From Gnetum montanum (taxonomy: Eukaryota > Streptophyta > Gnetopsida > Gnetales > Gnetaceae): a stretch of DNA of 64,000 nucleotides. The stretch lies in contig MNCI01038012.1 in NCBI GenBank assembly GCA_015680685.1, positions 124,001 through 188,000 of the forward strand. The letters are read 5' to 3'. Each line of letters begins with the position of its first letter. Within the stretch, counting starts at the first letter, position 1. The translations under genes were made by a program, and so were the position numbers. The notes below the pieces were generated by a model that was not told where the DNA came from, made no database searches, and saw nothing but the letters and a program-made list of their open reading frames with translations. Shown piece after piece: positions 36,061 to 48,215 of this stretch.

Positions 36061-36700
36061 TCGGTGCATACCTTATAAAGTTGTTCATGAATTTCCATGA
36101 AGTATTTGACTCGATGAAGAAATTGTTTTTTTTCCTAAAATCCAAGTCTTGTGGCATATCTTGAGTGAGAAGATATGTGAGGATGTCATTATACCATACT
36201 ACTTTTTTAGGCATTTGTTCATTTATTACTACAATAAAGAGGAGTTCATCTAGAAATTGATCAGAGAGAACGCTCTCCTTCTCTTTTTTATCCCATCTTA
36301 AGCAAGAAAGATGGTCATTAACCACATTATTAGTCCCTTTTCAATCTACCATAGTAATATCAAATTCCTACAAGATCACAAGCCACCGTATAACATGAGG
36401 GCTTATCATCGACTTATTCATAAGGAAGCAAATTGCACTATGATCCATATGTACAAATACTTTATAACCTAGCACATAATTTCTAAACTTTTTTAGTACA
36501 TACACCATTACCATTAATTATTTTTTCATGGTGGTGTAGTTTAACTGTGCTAGTACAATGCTTCAACTCACACAGTGGATATAATGTGGATATTTCTTAT
36601 TATCTATTTGTGTGAGCATGACTTCCAAAGCATAGTTAGATGTATCTACCATGATATGGAATGTTTTCGACCAATTAGGTGCTTATAGGATTGGTGTTTC
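36040..36700 (-). pseudogene. RNase H and pol linker of element C
   Basis: Translation shows MVDTSNYALEVMLTQ (RNase H first strand), NYTTMKK, VHMDHSA, then the linker with VVWYNDILTYL (open piece 36053-36325), all characteristic of Ty3/gypsy pol. Stops between pieces. Confidence 0.72.
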
Positions 36701-36799
36701 TATGAGTTTCTCTTTCAATTGTTGGAATGAATTTTCACACTCCTTGGTCCGTATAAAAGATGCATCTTTCTTGGTAACTTCTACCAATAGTTTAGCAAT

Positions 36800-37900
36800 C
36801 CTATAGAAATTCTCAATAAAGCACTAGTAGTAACCAGTGTATCCAAGGAATGATGAAACATCTTTGACAGTCTTTTGTTGGCAAGTTATTCCTTGGATGA
36901 ACCTTACCTTTTCTGAGTCTATCTCAATACTTTTCTACAAAATTCGGTGCCCTAGCATGATGCCTTCTTAGACTATCAGATGGATTTTTTACCAGTTGAG
37001 TCATAGGTTTGTCTCAACACATCTCTTTAGTACTTGCTCAAGTCAGTCCAAGGCTTACTCAATGGTAGCTCCATAGGTGAAGAAGTCATCCATGAAAACT
37101 TCAACACCACTACCAATTTCTTGTTGAAAGATAATAAGGACCAGTAGTTGAAATGTTGTGGGAACATTGCATAGACCAAATGGCATCTTACGGTATACAA
37201 AAGTCCCCTAGGGACTTATGAATATTTTCTTGGCTTGTTCTTCAGGTGCAATTTGTATTTGGTTATAACCACTATAATTGTCCAAGACACTATAATGACA
37301 ATGCCTGAATATGGTGTCTAATACTTGATCCATGAATGACAAAGGAAAGTGATCCTTAAATGTTTCCATGTTTAATAACCTAAAGTCAATGAAAACCTAC
37401 CATTTACCACCCTTATTTGGTACAATTACAAGTGGGCTAACCCACTCACTATTCATGATTGGATAGATAAACCTTACCTTGAGGAGTTTCTCTATTTCCT
37501 CCTTAGCAATTTTCTACAATTTGGGATTAGGCCACCTTTATAGCTACCATCTAGGCTTCATGGCTAGGTTAGTGTAAATTTGGTGCTAGCATATCCTTGG
37601 ATCAATCCCTGTTAGTTCTAGATATGACCAAGTGAAGGCTATTGACCATTTATTCACCACTTCCAACAACTTTTCCTTTTGTTTAGGAGCAAGTTTGACA
37701 TTAATGATGATAGATTTACCATTCTTTAAAAATGAATACTTCATTTGGATTAGTAAGGGTTTTAGTTCTAAGGGCTCCTCATTAAAGTGATTAGGGATCC
37801 TCAACTCTCCCCAATAGTTATCATCATTTTCATCAAAGAGTTGGAAATGAACTTGTTCAATTTTTGCCATGCCTTCTACATATGCACAAGTTAAACTCTC
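36800..37900 (-). pseudogene. reverse transcriptase of element C
   Basis: The N-terminal open piece 37586-37870 leads into WVSPLV, a GGKW...DFRLLN segment (about 37400), DNYSGYNQIQIAPE, GTFVYRKMPFGLCN, and the catalytic EVFMDDF (37082-37102). These are the standard RT blocks in the right order; FMDDF is the Athila form of the Y-x-DD box, and both catalytic aspartates are still encoded. In-frame stops break the gene. Confidence 0.85.
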
Positions 37901-37989
37901 AATTGGTTACATGCATATTCTGCTACTATCTGAAATAGCTATTAGCCACTGGGTGCCCTCCTGCTTTGTGGCTACTGCATACAAAAACT

Positions 37990-38560
37990 ATTGAATATTA
38001 ACTTCTTAGGCATACTAATTCCATGCCTTAATGTATGTGCTTTCGATGGAACAAATATTTTGCACATAATTGCATCCATTATTGTTGTTTAGAATGCATG
38101 GAATATGATTCTTTTCAATTTTTCCTAATTCATTCTCCTTAGATATTTCGAGAGATAGGTCCCTTATACTCATTCATGCATCAATTGTACTTAACCAAGC
38201 CCTTCCCATGATGATGGGGAAGACACTTTTGTAGTTATTCACCTTGATCATTAGAAAATTAGTAGGATAGAATCACCTTCAAACTATGATCACAATGTCC
38301 TCTACTAATTCCAAAGGAATCATAATTGACTGATCTACTAATTCTAAATAAATATTGCTCTTCTTAAGAGGTGGTAGGTTCCAGGCTTTATACATATCAT
38401 GGGAGATGAGGTTAACTTTGAATCCAAAGTCAAGAAGAGCCTTGCATGGCTCTTGTCCAGCAATATGTAGAAAGATGAGTGGACTTCCTGGATTAGATCT
38501 TTTTGTAGGAAGGTTGCCAACCTTGATCTAGTCAAAAATAGCATGAGTTAGCATCATAGT
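37990..38560 (-). pseudogene. protease of element C
   Basis: Retropepsin-type active site reads LLDFGFKVNLISHDMYKAWN at about 38425, with the catalytic Asp retained. Located between gag and RT as expected. No clear open frame spans the domain. Confidence 0.62.
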
Positions 38561-39179
38561 ATAGATCCTAGGCAGCACTTGGTTTGAAGGGTTCTCGAAG
38601 GTATTTAATGTAGAGGATGAGGGTACTAGAGGGGCAAGGAAATTAGCCAGAGTAGATTATGAGGGCTAAAGAGGACTGTTGGAGTAGAAGAAATGTTGTT
38701 TCCTTAATCAATTATTAGGATCACTTGGTTGAAATATTGGTTGTGAGTGTACAACCCCTATAGCATTTTGTTGTTGTGGTGGTGGAGGAATTTCACCCTA
38801 CATGGATGGAGTAGGAGGTAGTTGAGTTGAAGGTGGAGGTGTAGGTGTAGAGGAATGTGGAGGATGATAAGGATACTAATATGGGTTTTCCCCTCAAGTT
38901 GATTATGAATGTGTTTGGTGATACTTTGGAGGATAATAGTGATGCTAGAATGATGCATGACTTGCTAAACTTCTAGGAGAGATGGGTTACTGAATATAGT
39001 ACTCATATGGATCTGGTTTCCTATAAGGGTACTAGTTCCTTGGTGGTGGCATTCCCAAAAATTGTGGTTGGTACCATTGTTGGTATTATTCATAAGGTTA
39101 TGGAGGAGTTCCACTTGGGTAGTAAGCTTTTTGTTTTTGGTGAAACTATCTTGGATTTCCTTGAGGGTAAGGCAATCAT

Positions 39180-40990
39180 CTTAGAGCTTTCCTATGTGCT
39201 AGGCAAGGGTTTAATGGATACACTCCAAAATCTTGTAAGTGTAACACCATAGGGAAACATCCCTTTGGATGTTCATATTGATAGATGTAACATTTAGTTT
39301 CATCATTAAAGTCAGACTCCACAACTTCCTCTACTACAATAGCTTTGTCCTTACCTCTTTGGTAGGCATGTTTAGCTTCTTTTTGCCATATATGATTACG
39401 CTCACTATTTTTCTCTTTGGATTCTTTAGCAATTTTTAAAGCGGTTTGAAACTTTTCATAAAAATAGTCCCACAAATTACTAAGATTGGCTAAAATGTCA
39501 AAAACAAATTTGTGGATAAGCAAGGTTTTTCTGTTCATCACTTCATCAAGTGATGAATCCTCCTCATTGGAAAATCAGACCTCCCATTTTCTTATGGATG
39601 GATCCCTATTATCTTTAGCACTCTCCCTTTCTTTAGCTCACATTCTTCTTTTGCTACATTGTTAATTAGCCTTTGTATCTAATGAGCTCTCATTTTAAAA
39701 AACCTTCCTTGGGCATACACCCTGAGGGTTCTGCTTGTTTTTACCCTGAGCCCATCTATGATGTGGCAAAGTTGTTCTCTTTGAGAGTAATCATGGCTAG
39801 TAAATCTGTGTAGGACTGAATAATATCAGCCCATGGTGGCATCCAAGGATTCATGTGTTCCTTGTTTCCATCCTTGGATTTTCCTTCTCAAATTAGACAC
39901 TTTAGAGTACGTGTGGTATATTTCATTGAACAGTTCTAACATGGTGCTCCATCTTCGAATAGATTTAAGTTCTAAGGACCCGTACCAACTTTCAACTTCC
40001 TTAACAAGTATCCTTGGGAAATTCTTGAGTTTCTACCACTTGTTCTAGATGTTTTGTAAGGCATAGGCATCTTGAAAATCCTACAGATGTGTTTGTAGAT
40101 CAAAGTTGTATCCCCCCTTAAATGTTAGGATATTTTTCATATCTAAGCGCTTGATTTGACTATCCTTCATATGCCTAGCTAGAATTCTTACTACCTCCGC
40201 AATGTTAAGAATACTTCAAGTTGCTAGTAAAGGTGCATCGTCATCATTGCGTTGATGACTCCGATGATGGTTTCAACCACCCCTTCAGTTTTGGTGGCCT
40301 TTACGATCATTATGATTTCGTTGATCACCTTCATCATAGTTGTTTCAATGATGGATTCTATGAGAATCATCAGATGAAAAGGAATATTCTGAATTAGATG
40401 AAAAGGATGAAGAGGAAGATGGATTGCCACCACCACCATGTTGTCTCCCACCTTATATTTTTTACAATCTCCATCATTAGATCCCTTGTTATTATGAGGT
40501 TCACCTGAGTTCCTACCTTGGCTATCATTCCTTGAATCCAATTTATGAATAGCTAATCATAGAGTCAAATTTACACCCTCATCATCATTAGCATGGGATG
40601 GAGAATCTTCACACTAAGAACCTGCCAAAGGAGAGTCCTCATTATCTTTTTGATCTAGAAGAAAGAAGGGGTTAGTGTAATGTTTTCCCTTTGTGGTTTC
40701 ATGGAGTTTCTCTTAACGTTTGTCTCTCTTACATTGTGTTTCAGTGGGATGATGGTTCCAACTCTTTGTAAAGATCTACGATGCCCATCTTCTTAATGAT
40801 TTTAATTAGCATTCCTGACATACATCTATCTAGGGGCAAAAAAACATTGCCCTTCATATCATGCCATCACATTTGTTCATCTTGATGTAAGATGAGGTGA
40901 AATTTGGTACAAACTCATTTGGATGAATGTATATCACCTTGCATTCTTATGGGACCAGTGGTTTAGTATCATCATGCTTATGATAAGAAG
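39180..40990 (-). pseudogene. gag of element C
   Basis: Capsid-type segment with YSKVSNLRRKIQGWKQGTHE (about 39950-39850) and QLCHIIDGLRV, then an open piece 39176-39541 ending in a CYIYQYEHPKGC zinc-knuckle remnant. The N-terminal part (about 40940-40750) includes a GNVFLPLDRCM-like stretch shared with A and B. An acidic/His-rich low-complexity region lies at 40224-40541. No start codon like that of B is kept. Confidence 0.7.
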
Positions 40991-41132
40991 AATATATTTT
41001 TTTTAAAAAAATGAAATTATTAATGTGCTTTAATATTTTATCTATAGTATGACTGATATGGACATTTAGGTTCATACAACGATATTAATGGTATTCACTT
41101 AGATCTAAATAGTGCATGTTCCACAAACAAAG

Positions 41133-41151
41133 TCCCTAGGAACAACACCAA
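41133..41151 (-). other. primer binding site of element C
   Basis: Coding strand TTGGTGTTGTTCCTAGGGA directly inside the 5' LTR. Fits a tRNA-Asp-type PBS with C-to-T and G-to-A changes plus one transversion. Confidence 0.68.
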
Positions 41152-42082
41152 TGATGAACAGTGAGGTACCTTACGCCCAACCATATGAATCATGAAGTGT
41201 TCACATGTGACTTGGTCAAATTTCATGGACTTTATCATTTCTAGTTAGGAAGTGAATCTAGCCTTAAGGTCCATCATTGTCCTCCCAATTACACTTGTGA
41301 TGCACATTGGTATGGTTACGTGTAACTAAGGAATCCAATTTTTATCATTTTTTGTTTTATGTTTTAGATGCTTGAAATGTAGGTAAAAGGAATTTTATTC
41401 ACTAATTTGAATTAATTAACTAACTATTATTAAGCTAATATTAACATAAGTAGGCATTCCCACTTTCCATACACATCTCAAACCCATGTATCCATTGCTG
41501 GGCGACCAAACATTATGTGACTAGGCATATGAAGCAATAATGTTGCTAGGATTACCAAGTGAATATGTGTTATGACTGAATTAGTTGTACTTATTTATTT
41601 ATTCTATCTAGATTAATAACCTCATTAATTCAATCGCTGGAAAATAACTGTGAAATAATTGAGAACAATCAACAAATAATTGAAAACATTGAATGCATAA
41701 ATAGAAGAGCTAATCTATCCAAAGTGCTACAAGGTTTATCAGAAAGATTGTCTTTATTTCCACACACATTTTCATGATTAGTTATACAAATACTCAAATA
41801 AAGATCCATACCCTCAATAACTCTTATTGTGGGCACTTAGGAAAAAAAATTTTAAATTTCAAATAGAAAAAATGCAAGAGCTTCGTTAAAATTGAAATCT
41901 GGACTTCCATAAATGCAATAGGTAGGTGCATATTTATACGTGATGAACAGACATTGTGTCCATGAGGCATCATTGACATAGGTCAAAACGCATCAATGGG
42001 GCCTCATGGATGAGGCATCATCAACACAGTTAGCTACATTGATGAGGCCTCGTCAATGCAACTAACCAACGACAACTCATCA
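41152..42082 (-). repeat. 5' LTR of element C
   Basis: 931 bp, TGATGAACAG to CAACTCATCA. TATA at 41931-41938 on minus; GATGAGGC-type subrepeats at about 41960-42050 lie upstream of it on the coding strand. Confidence 0.92.
41931..41938 (-). promoter_or_regulatory. TATA box of element C 5' LTR
   Basis: TATTTATA on plus (TATAAATA on coding strand), about 150 bp inside the LTR 5' end, preceded by GATGAGGC-type repeats. Equivalent boxes: 29512-29520, 26830-26838, 14496-14504, 4509-4516. Confidence 0.6.
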
Positions 42083-42087
42083 GATGG
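42083..42087. other. right target-site duplication of element C (GATGG)
   Basis: Identical to 28705-28709; five bases is the usual length for LTR retrotransposons. Confidence 0.88.
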
Positions 42088-42391
42088 TTCAGAATCCATG
42101 CTAAAGAAAGAATATGTAAATTGTTTCATAAAAATAACATTGAATATAAACATTGTACTTTCCTCCCATGCCTTTCATTTAAGAATATTACATGTAGGTT
42201 GCATTTTTAGGTAAGCTTGACATCATTTAGCTGAAAATTTACATTATTGCATTTGTGTCTTTCTTGACTTCTCTACAAAACATATACATCTCTCTCTCTC
42301 TCTCTTTCTACTTTGTATCTCTCTCTATATTTTCTCCATAGATGGCTTCCTTTGTTGAAAAAGAGAAAATAAATGACTTGGTTGTAGGTAA

Positions 42392-42433
42392 ACTTGACTA
42401 GGCGCCTTAGTCACTTGACTAGGTACCTTAGTC
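42392..42433. repeat. 21-bp tandem duplication
   Basis: ACTTGACTAGGCGCCTTAGT at 42392 and ACTTGACTAGGTACCTTAGT at 42413, head to tail with two differences. Confidence 0.85.
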
Positions 42434-42544
42434 ACTTAAAGATGTAGAAAAAGTTATGGCCCCTCTAAGTTGATGTAGTTTTTTACCACAACAATGATCA
42501 AGTGTGTGATTGGTGCTTAAGTGCCACTTATGAAATCACTAATA

Positions 42545-42935
42545 TAAATGTGCTTTAGAATCATAAATTGAGTGTGCATCTAATTTTAATATTAAAAAAT
42601 AATCAGGTAAAGAATCATATTTAATTTCATGATATCAACAATAGACACTTGCTTTAAAATCTCAAATTAAAGGTATATCCAATTTGAATGCTAAAAGGTA
42701 ATTTCTTGAAGAATCATTTACTTTCCTAGCCAAGACAATACACTTGTGCTTGAAAATATTAAATTGAGCATGAATATAATTTCAATGCTAAAAAATAACT
42801 AGTTAGAATCTCAAATTGAGCAACCACTCAATTTTAGTACTACAAAGTAATTACTTTCTTGGTTGCGATAATACAAACTTGCTTTAAAATCTTAAATTAA
42901 ATGTATATATAATTTGAATGGTAGAAAGTAACAAC
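42545..42935. repeat. degenerate tandem array, five units
   Basis: A motif of the form CTTTAAAATCTCAAATT...AATTT-AAT-CTA-AAA-GTAA recurs from about 42553, 42652, 42749, 42803 and 42892. Spacing is irregular (99, 97, 54, 89), and one unit appears shortened. Confidence 0.7.
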
Positions 42936-43439
42936 TTCAAGAATTATTTACTCTTTACTAGTCTTCGATTAGCTCAAATTTATTATAAGGCCCTAATTCA
43001 CCCACTTCTTAGTACATTTAGCTACATCCAAGAAACAACAATTGGTTTCAAAGCTTGGTTAATACTTCTAACCTAATTGTTTGTGTTGCATTCCTTTGTT
43101 TTTTAGACATGGTATAGAATCAAGGATTCTCATTTGAGAAAGCTGGATTATCCTCTATCGAATTTTAAAATGGATGTTAATTGTTTGATATTATTTGAGA
43201 TGTAATGTTATCTAATTTATCTTCTACTATTGTTATTTAAATAATGGACTCTTTTCAAACTTGAGTATCATTAATTATGTCAGAATACCTAAAAAACCAA
43301 AATAATCATAGTATATATAGTAGATTTGGATGATGTAAACCTTAATTTTAATGGTCTCTTCTCCATTTTAGTTTGTAATAGTTCACCATTGATTGCTAAA
43401 ACTCATCTTAAATTTGTTCTAGCCATTTGTCATATTGAA

Positions 43440-44150
43440 AGTAAGGAATTTAATAATTTTTTCAAATGGAATACCTCAATTATAGCTATGACTTTTTTTG
43501 GGGGAGTTTTATAATGCAATCTTCTATTTCTTCTATATTTAAAAAATTATCATCACCACTTTTGATGTTGCCAATTTTGTTAGGTTTGTAGCTAAGAAGA
43601 TAGGATTTGTGAGAAGCCATATGGTTTAAACATCTATTGTCTACAACCATGATTCTTGTTTAATTCCTATACTAAAATTAAAATCTTTGTGATTACCTTG
43701 ATTGTATTCTTTAGTTAAATTTGATTCCTTCTCTTTCCTATTGTCTTCGACTTGAAGCATATTAAAGATAATTTTTTGTCCAAAAATACTTTATAGTGTA
43801 TCCTTTCCTTTCTCAAAATCTACACAATGGAATGGATAAGTTATTTGTTTATATATTCCTCTAATTTTGGTTGATTTATCTTCCTATTGTAGCTCCTCTC
43901 TATCTTGTATCTTTAGTGGGATTCTCAGTCATGTCTTGATTATTCTAAAAATTTTTATCCTTGAAATTTATTTTATTAATTCTTCCTCTTCCTCTACTAG
44001 TTATTTATCATTATTATCTATCCTTAAGTATTTTAGTATTCTAATTTGTAAGACTATATAATCAATTACAAGTTGATTGAACACTTTTCTTTGAAAGAAA
44101 TTCATCATCATGTTAAAAATATCTCCTATCATTGTATTGTGCTACAGGCA
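43440..44150 (-). pseudogene. Ty1/copia protease and gag C terminus, copy 2
   Basis: Minus translation near 43650-43560 reads MVVDNRCLNHMASHKSYLL, matching the copia protease block (W-x-x-D-S-G-x-x-x-H-M) with the catalytic Ser and Gly changed. A Lys/Glu/Asn-rich gag tail lies to its right. No reverse transcriptase or integrase follows, so the element is truncated soon after the protease. Confidence 0.65.
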
Positions 44151-44154
44151 GTTT

Positions 44155-44691
44155 TTAGAACTTTTTGTGTTGCGTGAAGCCACATCTAAATTCACATTCA
44201 TACCTTCTCATAAAAAAGTCTTTAATACTGTATTCCTTTTTTATCTCAATTTTGTCGAATTGGATTTTGCAAAAGAATTTTTTGATGTATTTATTTTTAG
44301 GTTTTTCAAGATAGTTTAAGTAAAGTCTCTCCCATATTTCTTTGGATGTCTTCAAGGAGCATAATCTTCTTACTATTGTCTTAAAAACATTGAATACAGA
44401 GATCATCCTTGCCAAAGAGTGTTCCTTTTTTCTTTTCTCAAGTTCTAAAATTTCAAACATAGAGGGATTATCATCTTCTTCATTCTTTTTTTTTATAACA
44501 GGATTAGGAGGAAGAACACTTATTTCAATTAGTTCCCTAACATCTTTTTCTTTAAAGATGTTTTTTATCATGTTCTTTAATAGAATAAAGTCTTGGATCC
44601 CATTAAAAATGATAGTATATTTTACAATTTTCTTATTGCAACCCATGATGGTCATAGCTCTAATATCAATGTTACTATTTTCATTTGACAT
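44155..44691 (-). CDS. Ty1/copia gag polyprotein fragment (178 residues)
   Basis: Longest convincing open frame in the window. It starts MSNENSNIDIRAMTIMGCNK and contains SLKTSKEIWERLYLNYLEKP (about residues 113-132), the usual A-x-E-x-W-x-x-L segment of copia gag (UBN2-type) proteins, followed by a Lys-rich helix. It would form the capsid of a copia particle. It sits just downstream of a PBS remnant and LTR (44811-45793), as expected. The C-terminal part and protease continue leftward out of frame. Likely a remnant that is open by chance or by recency; copy 1 has lost its N terminus. Confidence 0.7.
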   Translation of the reverse strand: MSNENSNIDIRAMTIMGCNKKIVKYTIIFNGIQDFILLKNMIKNIFKEKDVRELIEISVLPPNPVIKKKNEEDDNPSMFEILELEKRKKEHSLARMISVFNVFKTIVRRLCSLKTSKEIWERLYLNYLEKPKNKYIKKFFCKIQFDKIEIKKEYSIKDFFMRRYECEFRCGFTQHKKF

Positions 44692-44796
44692 TCACATGCT
44701 ATAAATTGAAAATTTTGATAAAAGTAGATGTAAAATGATGAAAATATAACTTATAATGGGTCATGGTCAAGTTTTGATCAAAGGCCACAATCTAAT

Positions 44797-45793
44797 CATA
44801 GGTTCTAGTTTGTTAGAACAAAGAAAAAGATTCAAATTGAGGATTCCACTAGTAAATCACAAGGGTCCTTTAGGTTGTGGTTTGATGAAATAAAAAATAT
44901 TCAAATAATTCCATAGGTGAACCAAAAGGATGTCACAAGTTTTGATACTTATACCTTATTCTTAATTAGGACTATGAATCATAGCATGTTTTCACAAGTT
45001 ATGGTTTGATCAAGTTTGATAATCTTTGATTACATTTGATGATCATAAGTTCTGGTTGATGCCTTAGATTACCACCACTCATGATAAGCTCATGGTCATG
45101 ATGCTATGATGACTTAACCATGAGTCATGGCATGAATACACATTTCAATTTTGATTTTTTTGAATTTTAGATTTCAATGCAACTTTAATATTGAATGTCA
45201 CCTAAAGCTATCTATTAATCTTGATAGTAAGATCAAGTACATTAAAGTGATTTCAATAAATTAATTTTGATGAATTTTGAACTTCTTGATTAAGGACTTC
45301 TAAAACCAAATTGAATTAAAGTAAATGGATTTGTTAAAGCTATCTATAATTGATGAACTAATCAAGATGATTATTTTTAAACTTATTGAATTCTTGATCA
45401 AGTTGAAGATTAATAATAATTGATGAAGGAACGATATTGAAATTTTGCTAAAATTAGAATAAGTTTGGATAGCTGAATGTGAGAAGATGAAAGATGAGAG
45501 AAAGGTAATGAGAGTTGAAAATTTCATACTCAATCTTTATTCTTTAATTGTAAATGTAGTACATCATGGTCTAACCTTAGTGTTTATAGAAAATTATTGG
45601 GGTCATATGAAGGGATAACAAAAAATATATAAATTACTATAAACAAAGATGAATTTGGACAAAAAAACTATAAAAATATGTCAATTTAAGATATAAAAGA
45701 TAATTTTATTTTATCTTTTTATTTTAGAAGAGGACAAATAGAGTACATGGATTTGGTTCCTAAGATATAATACATGGTAAAATATTTCTTGCA
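44797..45793 (-). repeat. copia LTR with PBS remnant
   Basis: TGTTAGAACA at 44811 to TTCTTGCA at 45793, about 983 bp. Just left of it, AGGTTCTAG (about 44800) resembles the complement of the tRNA-Met PBS (GGCTCTGATACCA) with a deletion. The right boundary is supported by copy 1, which resumes similarity at 45790. No partner LTR was found to the left. Confidence 0.55.
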
Positions 45794-47944
45794 TTATAAA
45801 CTATTATTACCAATAGCTCTAGAATAATGAGCAAGTATATGGAGTACTTTACAATATAAATCAAACTTATATGGTATACAAGTTTCAGTTCTGCCTCCAT
45901 TAATGACTTACCACATGGTTAACTCTTCTACTCTAAGCCTTAATTAGGTTCACTTTATGCTTTTTGTTAAACTATCTGTACAACATAATAAAGCATAAAG
46001 CCTATAATTGTTCTTACTTATGATGATGACTCTTCTTATGTTTTACTACTATTCCATTTATCCTTATCTTCTTCTTTTTTGTTGAAGGTTTTGTATATAC
46101 ATATTCAGAAAATTTTTATTTTCTTTATTTTTATTTTACTTTTCTTTTTTGCACTAAGGATTCTTTGTTATAGTAGTCATTTTAGTTTATTTTCTTGTAT
46201 AAGAATCATAGTAGAAGAACCTATGGATCATTAATATTATAATTTGAATATTCCAAGTTTCTCCACTACATTCAATCTTTATTCCTTTCCTTCATTTGTT
46301 ATAAAGAAAAAATAACTATATATCAATGTAATGCAATGAACAAATGGGTATCCATCATCTTAACTTTAAAGCAAACATTTCCTTTTCCTTGAAACTCTAG
46401 TACCTCTTATTCATTTGATAATGTACAAACTATAGGATTACCTTATATATATTTTAGTTTTTTTCCTTATGTTTTTTTGCCTATGTTAGTCTCCTAAGCC
46501 TTTCTCAGAGGAGAAAAGTCTATAGCATGGTCTACATGATTTTTATGGTTGCCCCTGAATCATGTTTATAATAAATATTTTAAAATTTTAAAATAAAAAT
46601 ATTTATTATAATTTTAGAATTGCATTAAATTATTTCCTACATCATAAAAAGGTATAGTTAAATTACATTTCTAAGAAAAGTAAGAAAAAACACTAAATTT
46701 TTGTCCCTACTCATGCACAACTTAGGACTCTATACTTGGTTTCTTACTACTCAATGCTAAAAGAAAATGAATAAGGAGTTTGAAATTAAAATGATAAAGA
46801 CAATATTCGATTGATAAAAGGTCTTGACATATGCTATGTTTTCTCTAAAATTTAAAATATCATTAAAAATTTTCTTTACACTTTAGCTTTATTTGGGTGG
46901 ATAGAGCTATTTAAAATCTACTTGAGAAAGTCTAAATATTTATGATTTTCCTTTGCATGCTTTGATTATGATTGAATCACTTTTAGATCTAACTTATAAA
47001 TAACTATATAAAATTTCAAACTTAAATTTTAATTCCTCTATAGAATGTATTACTTGACCTTTTATATTATTGTTAAAGCTATCAAAAATTTAGTTTTTGG
47101 TATTTCTAACTCTTAAGATACAAGAGTATTATTATAATAAAAATACAATCTCTCTTACCTTAAAACATGCATGTTTTAAGGAAATTATTGAAAATTAAGT
47201 ATACTTCTATAGCTAATACTTGTTTAAAAGTAAGCTAACCAATTCAACAATTACTCAGTGATACAGTTTTATACTAGGCTATATTGTGTGAGTGAAGCCA
47301 AAATGTTTCAACAAATCCCTTCCTTTTTTGAAAAAAAATATATGTCCAAAAAAATTACTAAAATTTAAATGAACTTATAGAGCCTATATTTGTTATAAAG
47401 TTAACCCACGAATTTAATCATTATTCAATTAGCATATTTTTTATTAAATTGAGCTTTATTATATTGATGAGACTTTTAAAATATTATTAAATAAAAAGTA
47501 ATTGAAGATTTTTTGATCAAAAAAATTATAAAAAAATATTACTTAAGTGCAGAGTTACTTAATACAATGCAAACTTTCTTATTATCTTAAACAAGGTATG
47601 GTAGGTATAATCAATCCGGTCTCACATAGTAGACTTAACTTTGTACTACAAAATTCATAGGAAATGTATCTCAAGTATGATATACTATAGTAGTATACCA
47701 AGTATGGCCAACCGAGTTTCATACAATAAACTTAACATTGCAACATGACATTGATATAGGCCAAGTTTAACACAATATTTTAACACGATAATCATATGGA
47801 ACATATCAAAAGATAGTGACATAAAGATAAGCCAAAATTAACTTTGCAATAGTTTATTCAAAGTCCAACATAATAAAGATACTAAGACACCAAACTAAAA
47901 CTCATTCCTAGCAAACAAGGTAAAAGACACTAAGATAGCAACAA
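45794..47944. other. AT-rich non-coding part of duplicated block, copy 2
   Basis: Matches 8450-10400. Several minor indels; no gene recognised. Confidence 0.45.
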
Positions 47945-48215
47945 TGAGAGTATGAAACATAGATGTTGTCACAATAAAGGTAAGGATGCTACTTGGGAAA
48001 GCCCTCCTTGGTCACCTTAGTGTTTGCCTCATGAATTAAATCTCTATTAGCTATGGGTTCCCAATTCTCATCTAGCACCTGCTTCAAAGCATAGGTGAAT
48101 GCTCCATAAACCTTGTAATCTACTACACACTTATCTAGTACATACTCATATGCTAACTCATCCTGGTCACACACACTTAGGAAAATGTCAATGGCCTTAG
48201 AAATAGGCATCTTTA
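47945..48215 (-). pseudogene. caspase-like (peptidase C14 p10-type) exon, copy 2
   Basis: Open from 48210 to 47989: MPISKAIDIFLSVCDQDELA, then VYGAFTYALKQVLDENW, then NRDLIHEANTKVTKEGFPK and a TAG stop. Beyond the stop the frame continues HPYLYCDNIYV, matching copy 1, so the stop is a secondary mutation. AG precedes the ATG on the coding strand (TTTAAAG), so the exon may begin with a splice acceptor instead of a translational start. The pattern fits the small-subunit half of caspase/metacaspase-type proteins; the catalytic large subunit is absent. No database check was possible. Confidence 0.5.

Larger units (their letters stand above)
28710..42082 (-). mobile_element. Athila-like Ty3/gypsy element C, full length, 13.37 kb
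   Basis: Structurally complete but not functional. On the minus strand: 5' LTR 41152-42082, PBS 41133-41151, gag, protease, RT, RNase H, integrase, non-coding stretch with an internal U3-like module, third ORF, PPT, 3' LTR 28710-29653. It is flanked by a perfect 5-bp duplication GATGG. The FMDDF motif, the tRNA-Asp-type PBS, the extra ORF after integrase and the large size all fit the Athila lineage. All frames carry stops or frameshifts, and roughly one base in ten differs between the first 300 bp of the two LTRs by eye, so the insertion is old. Confidence 0.92.
42088..43439. other. spacer with short tandem repeats
   Basis: Contains a (TC)n run at about 42289-42306, a 21-bp tandem pair (42392-42433), and a degenerate array (42545-42935). 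No gene recognised. Confidence 0.5.

Noticed and set aside
44342-44704. Plus-strand 120-residue open frame
   Set aside because: Antisense shadow of the copia gag at 44155-44691.
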